This document shows, piece after piece, positions 31,373-37,989 of a stretch of 37,989 bases of DNA (positions are counted from its first letter, which is position 1; each line of letters opens with the position of its first letter). The notes under the pieces were generated by a model, which saw only the letters and a program-made list of their open reading frames with translations, ran no database searches and had not been told where the DNA came from. Source of the DNA: Bacillus sp. FJAT-28004 (lineage in GTDB: Bacteria; Bacillota; Bacilli; Paenibacillales; Paenibacillaceae); NCBI RefSeq assembly GCF_001280845.1, contig NZ_LGHP01000005.1, positions 1 through 37,989 of the forward strand. Reading direction: 5' to 3'. The translations under genes and the position numbers were made by a program.

Positions 31373-31471
31373 TGAGTGGGACTCGAAATTCCAAACAACT
31401 ATTGGCTTGATGGTTATGTTCAGAAAATAAATTCTAGAACAATGCTAAAGAGAAGCTATAAATTCACTTAA
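31373..31471 (+). CDS. Small ORF (32 aa)
   Basis: ATG 31373 follows AAGGAGAG with 6-7 base spacing, and the reading continues MSGLEIPNNYWLDGYVQK to a stop at 31469-31471. It lies between two hypothetical genes with short gaps. No family is recognised. Support is the RBS and the tight fit only. Confidence 0.35.
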
Positions 31472-31489
31472 ATTACAGGAGGAAATCAA

Positions 31490-31981
31490 TTGAAAAAGCC
31501 TCTAACACGGAAAGAGCAAGTTCAATGGCTTATTAGCAAATTAGGCCGTGATTATGGGTGGTCGTTGGCTATGAAAACAGATTCTGAAGTAGTGAGCGAA
31601 TTCGAATCAATCTACCAGGCTTATCAAGAACGGCATGAAGACACAGGCAATGAGCAGAATGCTTTACTATGCCTGATTTGTGAATATGAAGTCGAATGGA
31701 GCTGCAGCTGCGGATGCGAAGATAAACAGCCCGTTCTTAGTGTTAATGATCCAAGTTATGAAAGCCGGTTAAAAGCGTATGAGGATGAAGATGAGAAATT
31801 GCATAGCGAATTCTTTAATAAGTTAAGTGAAATGAATTTTTTAGATACAGGAAATGGTCATTTGCTAAATCCTTCATTTATTCAAGATTTCGATCTGCAG
31901 ACCGGCGTTGTTACTTTTTCAGATCAGCAGATTGTGGTTAGTCCACAGTACAGAGCAAGTTTCATTCCCTTTTCTAAATGA
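31490..31981 (+). CDS. Hypothetical acidic protein with Cys cluster
   Basis: 163 aa, TTG start (AGGAGG spaced 7 bases). The N-terminus (TRKEQVQWLISKLGRDYGW) is helical, a central ICEYEVEWSCSCGCEDK segment holds four cysteines that could bind a metal, and the C-terminus is acidic and beta-rich. Soluble. No family is recognised. It continues the run of small same-strand genes. Confidence 0.5.
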   Translation: MKKPLTRKEQVQWLISKLGRDYGWSLAMKTDSEVVSEFESIYQAYQERHEDTGNEQNALLCLICEYEVEWSCSCGCEDKQPVLSVNDPSYESRLKAYEDEDEKLHSEFFNKLSEMNFLDTGNGHLLNPSFIQDFDLQTGVVTFSDQQIVVSPQYRASFIPFSK

Positions 31982-32095
31982 AGCATTAAATATCCGCTTT
32001 TGAAGAGAGGTAATTTAGCAAGAAGTATTAATTTGTATCGAAGGTGACAAGATTAATTTGTCGTTGCACCAAATATCTTTGAAGGAGTTGGAATT

Positions 32096-32215
32096 GTGGG
32101 AGAAAGGCGATATTTATCGGATGAAGAACTGGACAAACGGCAAAAATGGGGTTTCATAGGATTCGGAATCTTTTTATTGGTACTGATAGGTGGGTTAGTA
32201 TATTTTTTGGGGTGA
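32096..32215 (+). CDS. Small membrane protein (39 aa)
   Basis: GTG 32096 after GAAGGAG (spaced 8 bases). A charged start (GERRYLSDEELDKRQKW) is followed by one membrane helix (FIGFGIFLLVLIGGLVYFLG) that ends the protein. This N-in, C-out single-pass layout is common for small Bacillales proteins of unknown function. Confidence 0.5.
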   Translation: MGERRYLSDEELDKRQKWGFIGFGIFLLVLIGGLVYFLG

Positions 32216-32335
32216 GCATGGGCGAATTTGAGTAAATACGGCGGTTGATTTTTGAAGGAGAATTTTAGTGAAAGGGATGATATCAAATGCACGAAGTCTC
32301 TAAATTCAGTAGTTACCCGTTATGGAGGTATCAAA

Positions 32336-32761
32336 TTGCTAATGTGGACGTTGAAACGAAAAGCCAAGATCTCTGAAGATGAAACAAACTTGCGTATTGA
32401 TTTTTTAGGTTTACTGGAAACGTTGTGGTTATCTTCAGGTGATTATCGTTTTGGCCAATTAATAGTAAATATTATAGATAAACAACATCCGAGGATTCTT
32501 AGCAATGATCAAGTAAAAAGAATTTCAACTGCGGATTGGATCAATTATGTCAATCAAATCAAAGATTTAACTAGTGAAGAATATAACGGTTTTGATCCAC
32601 GAAGAAATCCAAAACGAATACCAGAGGTTATAAAATTAGTGAACGCTGAGTGGTTGGAGAACAGCAAAACGTTTGGTCAATACTTGTTAGATCGCCAAGA
32701 AAAAGAAAGACCGGGCGGAGGTCTATATGGTTATGAGATTCATACGAACTTCAATGAATAA
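32336..32761 (+). CDS. Hypothetical protein with weak YihD/DUF1040-like pattern
   Basis: About 141 aa. The frame is open from 32252, but GGAGGT at 32324-32329 favours TTG 32336 (spacing 6) or ATG 32342. The sequence has LGLLETLWLSSGDYRFGQLI and later NPKRIPEVIKLVNAEWLENS with TFGQYL. Both resemble the RDP.RI..IL..(I/L)..IW..(N/H)PDLR.GQLI pattern of YihD/DUF1040-like proteins, perhaps one motif used twice. The similarity is by eye only. Soluble. Confidence 0.45.
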   Translation: MLMWTLKRKAKISEDETNLRIDFLGLLETLWLSSGDYRFGQLIVNIIDKQHPRILSNDQVKRISTADWINYVNQIKDLTSEEYNGFDPRRNPKRIPEVIKLVNAEWLENSKTFGQYLLDRQEKERPGGGLYGYEIHTNFNE

Positions 32762-32825
32762 AAGTAATGTTGTTGCAATTCATTCTTATTGGGTAGACCA
32801 CAAGACTATTGTTTAGGGTGAGGAC

Positions 32826-33041
32826 ATGAGCGACCAGCATCGACTTAATTTTTTAGAGGAACAAAATGATCATCTTAAAACACTTATGTTTGAACATCTA
32901 ACCGAAATAGCGGATATCAGAAGAGAAGTTAAAAATTTAAAACAAACTATTTCAGATAGACAAATTGGCAACCAAGAGAAACGACTTATCTTAATGGCAA
33001 AAAGTATTATTCAAAACCTTGATCCAGATGGCAACGTATAA
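32826..33041 (+). CDS. Small coiled-coil protein
   Basis: 71 aa. RLNFLEEQNDHLKTLMFEHL and IADIRREVKNLKQTIS show heptad-like spacing, so it is probably a coiled coil that oligomerises. RBS GGGTGAGG. No catalytic motif or family. Similar small coiled-coil genes are frequent in Bacillales mobile elements. Confidence 0.45.
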   Translation: MSDQHRLNFLEEQNDHLKTLMFEHLTEIADIRREVKNLKQTISDRQIGNQEKRLILMAKSIIQNLDPDGNV

Positions 33042-33079
33042 GAATTTAACCATCATTCGAAAAAGGAGTGTTTCTTTAA

Positions 33080-33286
33080 ATGGAATTTTTAAAAGGAATT
33101 TTAACAGAATTAAAAACAATCGAGGTCATTTGCCTCGATAATCTTAATATTGAAGATCAATTAACTATCCGATCAACTTATCTAGCTGTTTCTGTACCTC
33201 CAGAGAATAACACTCATTTCTATAGAGTTACTAATGACAAGGGCAGTGTCGGTGTTTATGAGCAACAAAGATTTAGAAAAGTATAA
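33080..33286 (+). CDS. Hypothetical small protein
   Basis: 68 aa with RBS AAAGGAG. FLKGILTELKTIEVICL is followed by beta-rich sequence (STYLAVSVPPENNTHFYRV). No family or membrane segment is recognised. It is followed by about 110 bases of AT-rich DNA without visible signals. Confidence 0.45.
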   Translation: MEFLKGILTELKTIEVICLDNLNIEDQLTIRSTYLAVSVPPENNTHFYRVTNDKGSVGVYEQQRFRKV

Positions 33287-33395
33287 TAGTATACCAATCT
33301 CATATGACTGCTGTAGAAAATTATTCTTTCTCGATTATCAGATTAAACCAGGTAGGCAGTTATAGCTTTTCAAATACTCGAAATGGTGTGATCCC

Positions 33396-33773
33396 TTGGA
33401 AGATTATGAATTGGTTATTTTTATTATTCTTCTGTTTTGCGTAGCAATCGTTGTTAAATTACAGAATAACGTTAGAGAACACAACATAAAACGAATTGAA
33501 ATGATTCAGAAAACATTAAAAGCCTTCGGAGCGATTGAACATAAAGTATGGATTGCTCTAAGAGAACCATCGTTAGAAAATAGATTGGCAGTTAGTTCGG
33601 ATCTTGAATCCGTCTTCTACCTGGACCCAAGCGATTATCATTTTGTCATGAGTATTGAAGATAGGGATGTAAACGAGATAAAAGTATTTAGAGATGGATT
33701 AAATGAAAAGATTCTTAATTATGTGAAGCTGCGTGAAAAACTAGAAAAAAGAATATTCGGAAGAAATATATAA
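33396..33773 (+). CDS. Single-pass membrane protein
   Basis: 125 aa with a TTG start; the RBS is weak (GGTG). A membrane helix (LVIFIILLFCVAIVVKL) lies near the N-terminus, then a charged cytoplasmic domain with coiled-coil character (NEKILNYVKLREKLEKRIFG). No family is recognised. Neighbours on both sides are also small unknowns. Confidence 0.45.
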   Translation: MEDYELVIFIILLFCVAIVVKLQNNVREHNIKRIEMIQKTLKAFGAIEHKVWIALREPSLENRLAVSSDLESVFYLDPSDYHFVMSIEDRDVNEIKVFRDGLNEKILNYVKLREKLEKRIFGRNI

Positions 33774-33800
33774 ATTTAAGTTCTTTTAGGGGGAATCAAA

Positions 33801-34091
33801 ATGAAAAAACGCCAACGCAAGAAGAATGAAAAACTGCATGTAAGACTTTATCCAGATGAGGCGAATTTATTATTTATGACTTCAGAAGAAAGAGAATTGG
33901 CAGTCAACGATTTCATGCAATTTCGTCAAAAGCTAGCAAGAAGAAGGTACCGGGAGCTTAAAAATCTTAGAATGATGTACGTTTATCCAAATGGCACATC
34001 TGGAAAACAATTTATCAATAGTATGGCTAGTCAAGGAAATGTAAATTTAAATTTGATTCAAGCAGCTGCGACAACCATTATTATAATTTGA
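33801..34091 (+). CDS. Small basic protein
   Basis: 96 aa with RBS GGGGG. The start is very basic (MKKRQRKKNEKLHVRLYPDE), followed by a helical Arg-rich stretch (FRQKLARRRYRELKNLRMM), which could bind nucleic acid. The tail is hydrophobic (AAATTIIII). LHVRLYPDEANLL resembles the first strand of RHH-type relaxosome accessory proteins, but this is only suggestive. Confidence 0.45.
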   Translation: MKKRQRKKNEKLHVRLYPDEANLLFMTSEERELAVNDFMQFRQKLARRRYRELKNLRMMYVYPNGTSGKQFINSMASQGNVNLNLIQAAATTIIII

Positions 34092-34113
34092 GTAAGAAAG
34101 GAGAGTAGATCTG

Positions 34114-34479
34114 ATGCAAGATGATATCATTAATTTGAAGCTTCAGTTTTATGGAGGTATTATTGCGATCGCTATATTGGTCCTTTTACTTCTCACCCAA
34201 CAAGATGCTCAGTTTATGGAGTTTATTATCGAGAGTAAACCACTGATGGTTGTAGGTATTTTAGTGATATTGCTATTTAGCATTACCATTGTTGCGAGTT
34301 ATTTGAAACTAAAACCGACATGGAAAGAGTCCAAACAAATAAAATTCGTATTGGCAGATTTGAAACGTAAAAATATTGAAATCATGATGATGAACATTAA
34401 TATTACGAATGAGAATAAGCGTCACTTTATAGCAAAAGATGTGTTGGGGAACACCCATGAATATAAATTCAATAAATAA
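34114..34479 (+). CDS. Two-helix membrane protein
   Basis: 121 aa with RBS AAGGAGAG. Two hydrophobic segments (GGIIAIAILVLLLLT and PLMVVGILVILLFSITIVAS) are followed by a soluble domain of about 60 residues (LADLKRKNIEIMMMNIN). No family is recognised. It ends 49 bases before the recombinase gene. Confidence 0.45.
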   Translation: MQDDIINLKLQFYGGIIAIAILVLLLLTQQDAQFMEFIIESKPLMVVGILVILLFSITIVASYLKLKPTWKESKQIKFVLADLKRKNIEIMMMNINITNENKRHFIAKDVLGNTHEYKFNK

Positions 34480-34528
34480 TTGAACATAAGGAGTTAGGAA
34501 TAAACAGCTACATTTAAGGAGCTACATC

Positions 34529-35479
34529 ATGAATAAAACCTTTAATACTGAAGCCTTAGATAATCAATTCTGGATTGATGGATATACTCAATCTTTGCAA
34601 CATTTATCTGTGGGTACTGTCGATGCTTATGTTCGTGTGATTCGGCAATTCATGGGGTGGTTGGAGCAGATGCCGGGCGGATCTGAAGGTTTTCATCCAG
34701 AACAATTAACAAAGACAGCCGTATCCACGTACATTAAGCAATTAGAGAATGATCATTTGAGTTTAAGCCATCTAGTTCGTGTAAAGAGTGCGATTAGCGC
34801 ATTTTCAAAGTGGCTAATGGAAGAGCATCGATTATTACAGATAAACCCAACAAGAGGGATTGATATACCTGAGCAAGCCTTACTAGCCCCGCGAATTTTA
34901 AGTCCGGATCAGCGTTACATTCTGAAAAATCTAGTGGAAAGAGATGGAACTAAACGCAGCGCAGCATTATTCGCTTTGGGATACTGGGCAGGCTGCAGGG
35001 TAAGTGATTCGTCCTTTTTACTTTTGCATAATACGCATTTAGGACCAAAGATCGGATCTCTTTATGTGGGGCATAAAGGCAATAAAATGCGTAACATACC
35101 TATTATGAACGAGGTGCGAAAACCTCTATACGAATATATAGAATCGGAACGATCGTTAAGTAAGTTCAGCTCCAGTAAATACGTTTTCTTAAGTAAACGC
35201 GGAGAGCAGCTGTCTGATAAAGGAATACATCATTGGCTCAGAACATTGAAAAGCAATGCAAGAAAAGATGAATGGCTACTGATCGAAGACATTACGTATC
35301 ATGATTTAAGACATGATTTTGCTCATCGAGCACGCGAGGCCGGTTGGCCACTTGAATATGTATCAGTATATTTAGGGCATATAACAAAGCGTGGACTGCC
35401 GGCTATTGAAACAACAGTTAGGTATACGCAGCCTAGTCAAGAAGGAATTAGAGAGAAATTAAAAGATATGCGTGGTTGA
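34529..35479 (+). CDS. Tyrosine recombinase/integrase
   Basis: 316 aa. An N-terminal SAM-like DNA-binding domain (TVDAYVRVIRQFMGWLEQM) precedes the catalytic domain. Catalytic residues are all visible: R157 (AGCRVSD), Lys in VGHKGNKMR, H258 and R261 (YHDLRHDF), H284 (YLGH) and Y299 (TVRYTQPS). The 15-residue gap from H284 to the tyrosine, with KRGLPAIETT, marks the subfamily carried by Firmicute plasmids and transposons rather than XerC/D. RBS AAGGAG. It should integrate, excise or resolve the element. Confidence 0.9.
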   Translation: MNKTFNTEALDNQFWIDGYTQSLQHLSVGTVDAYVRVIRQFMGWLEQMPGGSEGFHPEQLTKTAVSTYIKQLENDHLSLSHLVRVKSAISAFSKWLMEEHRLLQINPTRGIDIPEQALLAPRILSPDQRYILKNLVERDGTKRSAALFALGYWAGCRVSDSSFLLLHNTHLGPKIGSLYVGHKGNKMRNIPIMNEVRKPLYEYIESERSLSKFSSSKYVFLSKRGEQLSDKGIHHWLRTLKSNARKDEWLLIEDITYHDLRHDFAHRAREAGWPLEYVSVYLGHITKRGLPAIETTVRYTQPSQEGIREKLKDMRG

Positions 35480-35484
35480 TATTT

Positions 35485-35516
35485 ATCCCGTTCACCTATG
35501 GTGGAGGGGATTTTTG
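35485..35516 (+). terminator. Terminator after recombinase gene
   Basis: ATCCC..CACC pairs with GGTG..GGGAT around TAT, with short internal mismatches, and TTTTT follows. It starts 6 bases after the stop. Confidence 0.65.
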
Positions 35517-35690
35517 CTATTTAAGAAGATTCTTAAAGATAGGTGATAGTGATAATTTTTCTTAGAGTGCTTTTTTTTGTTTTTTTGGGATCAAATGACT
35601 TCACCGATGGAGTGTAAATGAAATTCGAGGGACCTGAACTGAGTTTTAGGTCTTTGCTATTTTGAAGATTGATCAAGAAATAGGTTGAGC
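35512..35690. repeat. Imperfect direct repeat downstream of recombinase
   Basis: TTTTGCTATTTAAGAAGATT near 35512 and CTTTGCTATTTTGAAGATT near 35652 continue as similar AGATAGGT / AGAAATAGGT tails, giving two copies of about 35 bases exactly 140 bases apart. Each follows a hairpin (ATCCC..GGGAT; GACCT..AGGTC). They may be duplicated terminators or recombination sites for the neighbouring recombinase. Confidence 0.45.
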
Positions 35691-35774
35691 AATCCTAAGA
35701 TAAAGAAGGTTGCTCATATGAACAAAACAATCAAAAAAGCAAAGGAAGCATCAGGAAGTAATTTTTTATTCTAA
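35687..35774 (+). other. Hairpin and 18-codon ORF in gene-poor stretch 35480-36175
   Basis: GAGCAA-t-CCT (35687-35696) pairs with AGGTTGCTC (35707-35715). Right after it, ATG 35718 opens MNKTIKKAKEASGSNFLF, ending at 35774, with only a weak AAGG before it. It could be a truncated gene start left by recombination. The rest, 35775-35900, is AT-rich with nothing recognisable. Confidence 0.3.
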
Positions 35775-35901
35775 GAGAATTAAAGACAGCAAATTTTTCA
35801 AAAGAGTAGTGATTGCATTAAAAATTTTCACTTTTATAGGTAGACTGTGGAAAATCATCTCTTACTTCTTATAACATTTCTACGTATAGTGCTACGAAAA
35901 A

Positions 35902-35931
35902 AAGGCTCCGATAGTAGTCAATCGGAGCCTT
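35902..35931. terminator. Strong bidirectional terminator-like hairpin
   Basis: AAGGCTCCGAT pairs perfectly with ATCGGAGCCTT (11 bp, 8-base loop). An A run precedes it and TTATCTTT follows, so it would work best on minus-strand transcripts. It isolates the downstream cluster from the recombinase region. Confidence 0.75.
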
Positions 35932-36023
35932 ATCTTTAGCAATAAATGAGCAGTACAATGTACCCGTAATCTATGTTATATGACCTAAATTATTGTAAAA
36001 AAAGGTCGAACTATATGGAAATA

Positions 36024-36084
36024 TTGTACTTTTCATAACATTACTATGGTATAATAGTACTATAGTTTTCATAACATTACTATG
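36024..36084 (+). promoter_or_regulatory. Promoter bracketed by 19-bp perfect direct repeats
   Basis: TTTTCATAACATTACTATG occurs at 36030-36048 and 36066-36084 (period 36). TGGTATAAT (36047-36055), an extended -10, lies at the end of the first copy, so both copies flank the start region. An AAGAGGAGGTG ribosome binding site follows at about 36096-36106, but no start codon stands at the right distance; the next gene starts at 36176 with its own RBS. Confidence 0.6.
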
Positions 36085-36175
36085 TTTTTTTGCAGCAAGA
36101 GGAGGTGTAATAACGGATCTCTACCAATAGATTATTTAATAAATTCAAATTAGAAGAAAAGGAGAACAACGAGCG

Positions 36176-36622
36176 ATGAAAGGCAAACAATCCGCCTACA
36201 TTTATTCTTTTATCGTAACCATGGCTATTTTTGGAGCAACAAATATTATCGATCAATTATTAGGGCAGTCACAGAACACCAAAAGCTATCCTTTCTTTAT
36301 TTTCTTAGTTTGGACAGCAGCGGTCGCTACATTTTTATATTTCGGATGGATACAAATCTTTATCGTGAATGCGGGATTGCTTTACTTAGTCCAAATATAC
36401 TCGCTCATCTACCATAAACCGTCTGATAACCCGACACAGTTAGAATGGCTCATTGGCACATTACCATTCCCTAATTCCTACATGATCTTTATTCCAGTAG
36501 TGCTCCTCTGCAGCTTAATTTATCAATTTATTATTTACCGTATTGAGCTGAAACGTAGTGAGTTTGTTTATGTAGTAGATGACGAAGATGATGATTACGA
36601 AGAAGAACCTTTGCAGCAATAA
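36176..36622 (+). CDS. Four-helix membrane protein with acidic tail
   Basis: 148 aa with RBS AAAGGAG. Four hydrophobic segments (IYSFIVTMAIFGATNII; FFIFLVWTAAVATFLYFGW; FIVNAGLLYLVQIYSLIY; MIFIPVVLLCSLIYQFIIY) are followed by a short linker and an acidic cytoplasmic tail (VVDDEDDDYEEEPLQQ). No family is recognised. It is first in a four-gene cluster controlled by the repeat-bearing promoter. Confidence 0.55.
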   Translation: MKGKQSAYIYSFIVTMAIFGATNIIDQLLGQSQNTKSYPFFIFLVWTAAVATFLYFGWIQIFIVNAGLLYLVQIYSLIYHKPSDNPTQLEWLIGTLPFPNSYMIFIPVVLLCSLIYQFIIYRIELKRSEFVYVVDDEDDDYEEEPLQQ

Positions 36623-36659
36623 AATATGAAACCTACATAATGGAGGTGTGCTTAGGATC

Positions 36660-36944
36660 ATGGAACGTCCTATTCTAACTTTCGCAAAACAATACAACCT
36701 CACAAGGCGCGAAACCGAAGTACTATCAGCCATCGCTATTCATGGATTCTCAAATGAAGACACTGCTAAAAGTGTTTGGATTAAAAGAAGCACTTTAACA
36801 CTTCATATGACAAAAATCCTGCAAAAAACAAATACCGAATCTACTCGAGCTCTTCTATCAAAAATTATAAATTTTCTTCTTGAAGAGGCCCAGCCTCAAA
36901 ACCTTGAAAGGGGTGATAACCAAGAAAATGAAACAGGTAGATAG
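36660..36944 (+). CDS. LuxR/GerE-type HTH regulator
   Basis: About 94 aa. NLTRRETEVLSAIAIHGFSN and then STLTLHMTKILQKTNTES match the four-helix GerE/LuxR DNA-binding domain with its LT.RE.EVL signature. There is no receiver or sensor domain, so it is a stand-alone HTH like GerE. GGAGG lies 13 bases before ATG 36660; GTG 36648 is too close to it. It may regulate its own cluster through the 19-bp repeats (inference). Confidence 0.75.
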   Translation: MERPILTFAKQYNLTRRETEVLSAIAIHGFSNEDTAKSVWIKRSTLTLHMTKILQKTNTESTRALLSKIINFLLEEAQPQNLERGDNQENETGR

Positions 36945-37119
36945 AAGGAAAAGGCTCCTTTCATATTTACTAATAGCACTAGGAATTTGGAGTTTAATTA
37001 GTGTGTTAATGGGATCGGGGCTTGTTTCAAACGATGAAAAAGCAAAACTGTCCGCGTATGCAATCGTATTGATTTTTACAGGAGTTTGGAGCTTTAATCA
37101 ACAAAATTCAAAGGAGTAA
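36928..37119 (+). CDS. Small two-helix membrane protein
   Basis: 63 aa from ATG 36928, which lies inside the end of the HTH gene (17-base overlap); AAAGGGG is upstream. The in-frame start at 36880 has no RBS. A basic N-terminus (KQVDRRKRLLSY) leads to two membrane segments (LLIALGIWSLISVLMGSGL and YAIVLIFTGVWSF). No family is recognised. The overlap means coupled translation with the regulator. Confidence 0.5.
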   Translation: MKQVDRRKRLLSYLLIALGIWSLISVLMGSGLVSNDEKAKLSAYAIVLIFTGVWSFNQQNSKE

Positions 37120-37123
37120 TGCT

Positions 37124-37363
37124 ATGAACTGCCCACAATGTCACCATGGGATGCTAGAGAATATCGGGTATGTAGAACTCAAGGGAGGACCTTTAGAACT
37201 TAAAACAGTACAATACGTTCCTGATAATGTTTCAGCAATTATGGTATATCTCTGCAGTAGGGAACCCTGCGACTATGTAAATTTAAGGGCAGCCCCCGAA
37301 TCCCTCTCTTTGGCCAAGAGTAATGTAAGGGATCTCGTGCATGCGCACCGGAAACTGCCGTAA
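37124..37363 (+). CDS. Small zinc-ribbon-like protein
   Basis: 79 aa with RBS AAGGAG inside the previous gene's end. CPQC at the N-terminus and CSREPC about 40 residues later form a likely four-Cys zinc site (MNCPQCHHGMLENIGYVEL at the start). The C-terminus is helical and basic. The function is unknown; it ends the small cluster. Confidence 0.5.
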   Translation: MNCPQCHHGMLENIGYVELKGGPLELKTVQYVPDNVSAIMVYLCSREPCDYVNLRAAPESLSLAKSNVRDLVHAHRKLP

Positions 37364-37421
37364 ATCAAGATTACCATATTCACAGAATGATGCATATGGT
37401 ACTTAACGGTAGGGGATATAA

Positions 37422-37989
37422 ATGGAAACTTATAAAAGCTGGCTTAATAAACAAGGAAAAAGCGAGCACACAATTGATAGTTATCTAAATATCGTTCAAA
37501 ATTTTCAATCCTGGTTTCTATCACATTCTCAGGATGACGAATTCAAACCAACATATGTAACATCCGGAGATGTAGAGAAATGGAAACTTTATTTATTAAA
37601 TGAAGCAACTTACGTATCAGATAAAGCGAAAAATATCACGAAAAAATATTCTGTTTCAACTGTACGAACCTATTTGAAAGGTTTGAAAAGTTATTTCCAC
37701 TTCTTAGAACTCACACATGTAATTCCTCAAAATCCTGCTGCCAATGCACATGCTGTACAAGTTAGTCATGAGCAGCAGGATGAAGGGGAAATACGGTGGT
37801 TTGCTGAAGGGGAACGTTCGAGATTACTTCATTTCTTAAATGATCCAACTTATAAGAACAAGAATAATTGGAAGGCTTCACGTAATAAGGCAATTATCTA
37901 TGCTGGACTCTTTGCGGGTTTACGGCGAAGTGAAATCGTACATTTGGAATTAGATGACATATCTTTCGAGAAATCAAGCTTACATGTAT
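37422..37989 (+). CDS. Second tyrosine recombinase, 3' end outside window
   Basis: The frame opens at ATG 37422 (AGGGGAT upstream) and is still open at base 37989 (189 codons). SEHTIDSYLNIVQNFQSWF, with YSVSTVRTYLKGLKSYFHFL, is a phage-integrase SAM-like N-terminal domain. KAIIYAGLFAGLRRSEIVHL is the start of the catalytic domain with its first Arg. It is distinct from the recombinase at 34529 (different N-terminus, canonical GLRRSE). Two same-strand recombinase genes about 1.9 kb apart suggest a cassette of recombinases or an element boundary. Confidence 0.85.
   Translation, partial: METYKSWLNKQGKSEHTIDSYLNIVQNFQSWFLSHSQDDEFKPTYVTSGDVEKWKLYLLNEATYVSDKAKNITKKYSVSTVRTYLKGLKSYFHFLELTHVIPQNPAANAHAVQVSHEQQDEGEIRWFAEGERSRLLHFLNDPTYKNKNNWKASRNKAIIYAGLFAGLRRSEIVHLELDDISFEKSSLHV

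Noticed and set aside
32053..32292. 79-aa minus-strand ORF
   Set aside because: Antisense to a small membrane gene with a good RBS and to the start of the following frame.

Overview
The window looks like an accessory element (plasmid, integrative element or plasmid-like prophage) of a low-GC Gram-positive bacterium, most likely Paenibacillus or a close relative. The reasons are strong AAGGAGG-type ribosome binding sites, frequent TTG and GTG starts, S-layer homology (SLH) domains, and a mix of plasmid-type functions: actin-like partition protein, TraX, small primase, Fic proteins and tyrosine recombinases. The genus is an inference. No rRNA, tRNA or CRISPR array was seen.

Layout. (1) 1-7165: a Tad/type II-secretion-like pilus or export operon, cut at the left edge. 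It encodes a MinD-like protein, a SAF/CpaB-like protein, a TadZ/CpaE-like protein, a TadA/CpaF ATPase, two TadB/TadC-like membrane proteins, a 49-aa pilin-like peptide and two pseudopilin-like proteins. (2) 7179-18153: surface proteins and a regulator. These are a secreted repeat protein, an HD-GYP protein, a GC-rich leader that can fold into a complex RNA, an SLH protein and a 2163-aa multidomain surface protein, closed by a strong terminator. (3) 18402-23096: an Xre regulator with an operator-like dyad, a CHC2/TOPRIM primase, a VbhA-like antitoxin and a Fic protein that share an inhibitory module, small membrane and zinc proteins, and TraX. (4) 23218-25347: a divergent HTH gene and a ParM-like/ParR-like partition locus followed by two small DNA-binding candidates. 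(5) 25390-28878: a second, self-inhibited Fic protein and a protein with nine Cys-rich repeats plus a Vsr-like nuclease domain. (6) 28900-34479: many small unknown genes, including a DUF3825 gene flanked by outward-facing repeats that resemble Tn7-type ends. (7) 34529-37989: two tyrosine recombinase genes (the last cut by the window edge) around a small membrane/LuxR-HTH gene cluster.

How it may work together (inference). The pilus ATPase and membrane core could assemble the small pilin-like proteins and place the secreted repeat protein, the SLH anchor and the giant adhesin on the cell surface. The HD-GYP protein suggests a cyclic-di-nucleotide link. The SLH gene and about 84% of the giant gene use codons unlike their flanks, while the last 16% of the giant gene matches the pilus operon, so the adhesin appears to be a mosaic. 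The central block supplies replication priming, segregation and toxin-antitoxin stability, and the recombinases supply mobility.
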